Assembly: GCA_016180425.1 (NCBI GenBank)
Contig: JACPBF010000002.1
Location: 82,394-146,393, forward strand
DNA: 64,000 nucleotides
Direction: 5' to 3'
DNA from: Elusimicrobiota bacterium
GTDB lineage: Bacteria > Elusimicrobiota > Elusimicrobia > 2-02-FULL-39-32
The text below holds more notes on this DNA, generated by a model. It saw only the letters and a list, made by a program, of their open reading frames with translations. It made no database searches and had not been told where the DNA came from. The DNA is not shown here. Position 1 is the stretch's first letter.

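Larger units (their letters stand above)
46800..64000 (-). repeat. Tandem YD/Rhs-like protein repeats, N-terminal part of the giant protein
   Basis: At least 44 units recur with a usual period of about 330-370 bp (110-125 residues). The consensus runs DGSWSKQ, then T-x-Y-x-Y-x-x-x-G-x-x-x-G-Q-x-G-x-G, then FSNDGFDNYTxGxIxQxY, then GQxKxxxS and SWT or T-x-N-x-DGSW. Examples of the core at the protein level: FSNDGFDNYTKGKILQ, ISDDGFGNKTTTVMRQ, LSDDGYGNKTAGQIEQ. The Y-x-Y-(D/N)-x-x-G element resembles YD repeats of Rhs/teneurin proteins, which build large beta-sheet shells or fibres, but the unit is longer and the rest is distinct. Copies are well diverged at DNA level. The array continues beyond the right edge of the window. 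Confidence 0.85.

Noticed and set aside
63982..63984. GTG as the start codon of the giant gene
   Set aside because: The frame is open upstream and encodes YTKGT, the expected continuation of the repeat unit, and no ribosome-binding site precedes it.

Overview
The window is 64 kb of a bacterial genome dominated by one enormous reading frame. From the stop codon at 11599-11601, the minus strand stays open for 52.4 kb to the right edge of the window, at least 17,466 codons, and it is still open there. Uninterrupted genes of this size, with large numbers of repeats, are known mainly from Omnitrophota (candidate phylum OP3, including the predatory/parasitic 'Velamenicoccus' type) and a few related lineages, so an Omnitrophota-like host is the best guess. 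That assignment is inference: there is no rRNA or other phylogenetic marker in the window.

Left part (1-8340): the tail of an unidentified plus-strand gene, a LacI-family regulator, and two adjacent RND-type inner-membrane transporters on the minus strand, with no membrane-fusion or outer-membrane partner visible. Both transporters have unusual material in the central linker. In one of them this looks like two extra membrane helices.

Middle part (8465-11520): a small accessory cluster. It holds a coiled-coil protein built from near-identical 33-bp/11-residue repeats, a nucleotidyltransferase with a small overlapping partner, a DUF4160-DUF2442 pair, and a divergent higBA toxin-antitoxin operon. 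The 100-bp divergent region between DUF4160 and higB carries two separate perfect palindromes, each overlapping a predicted -10 element. The higB transcript is predicted to be leaderless.

Right part (11599-64000, minus strand): the giant gene. N- to C-terminus (right to left) it holds more than 44 copies of a ~110-125-residue YD/Rhs-like repeat with helical and beta insertions; a Pro-rich linker with a recent 24-residue duplication; a glycine-zipper hydrophobic segment; about 6 kb of beta-rich repeats; a mosaic of duplicated beta modules and helical hairpins; a 2.5-kb hydrophobic/amphipathic block; long coiled coils; a complete-looking SecA/SF2-like helicase domain; transmembrane helices; a long alpha-helical repeat region; a Thr/Lys/Pro-rich linker; and a C-terminal part with a JAB/MPN-like metal motif and zincin-type motifs. 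The combination of surface-type repeats, membrane segments, an ATP-driven motor and peptidase motifs in one chain is the main novelty here. Its function is unknown. Plausible readings are a cell-surface or cell-contact machine, or a polyvalent effector.
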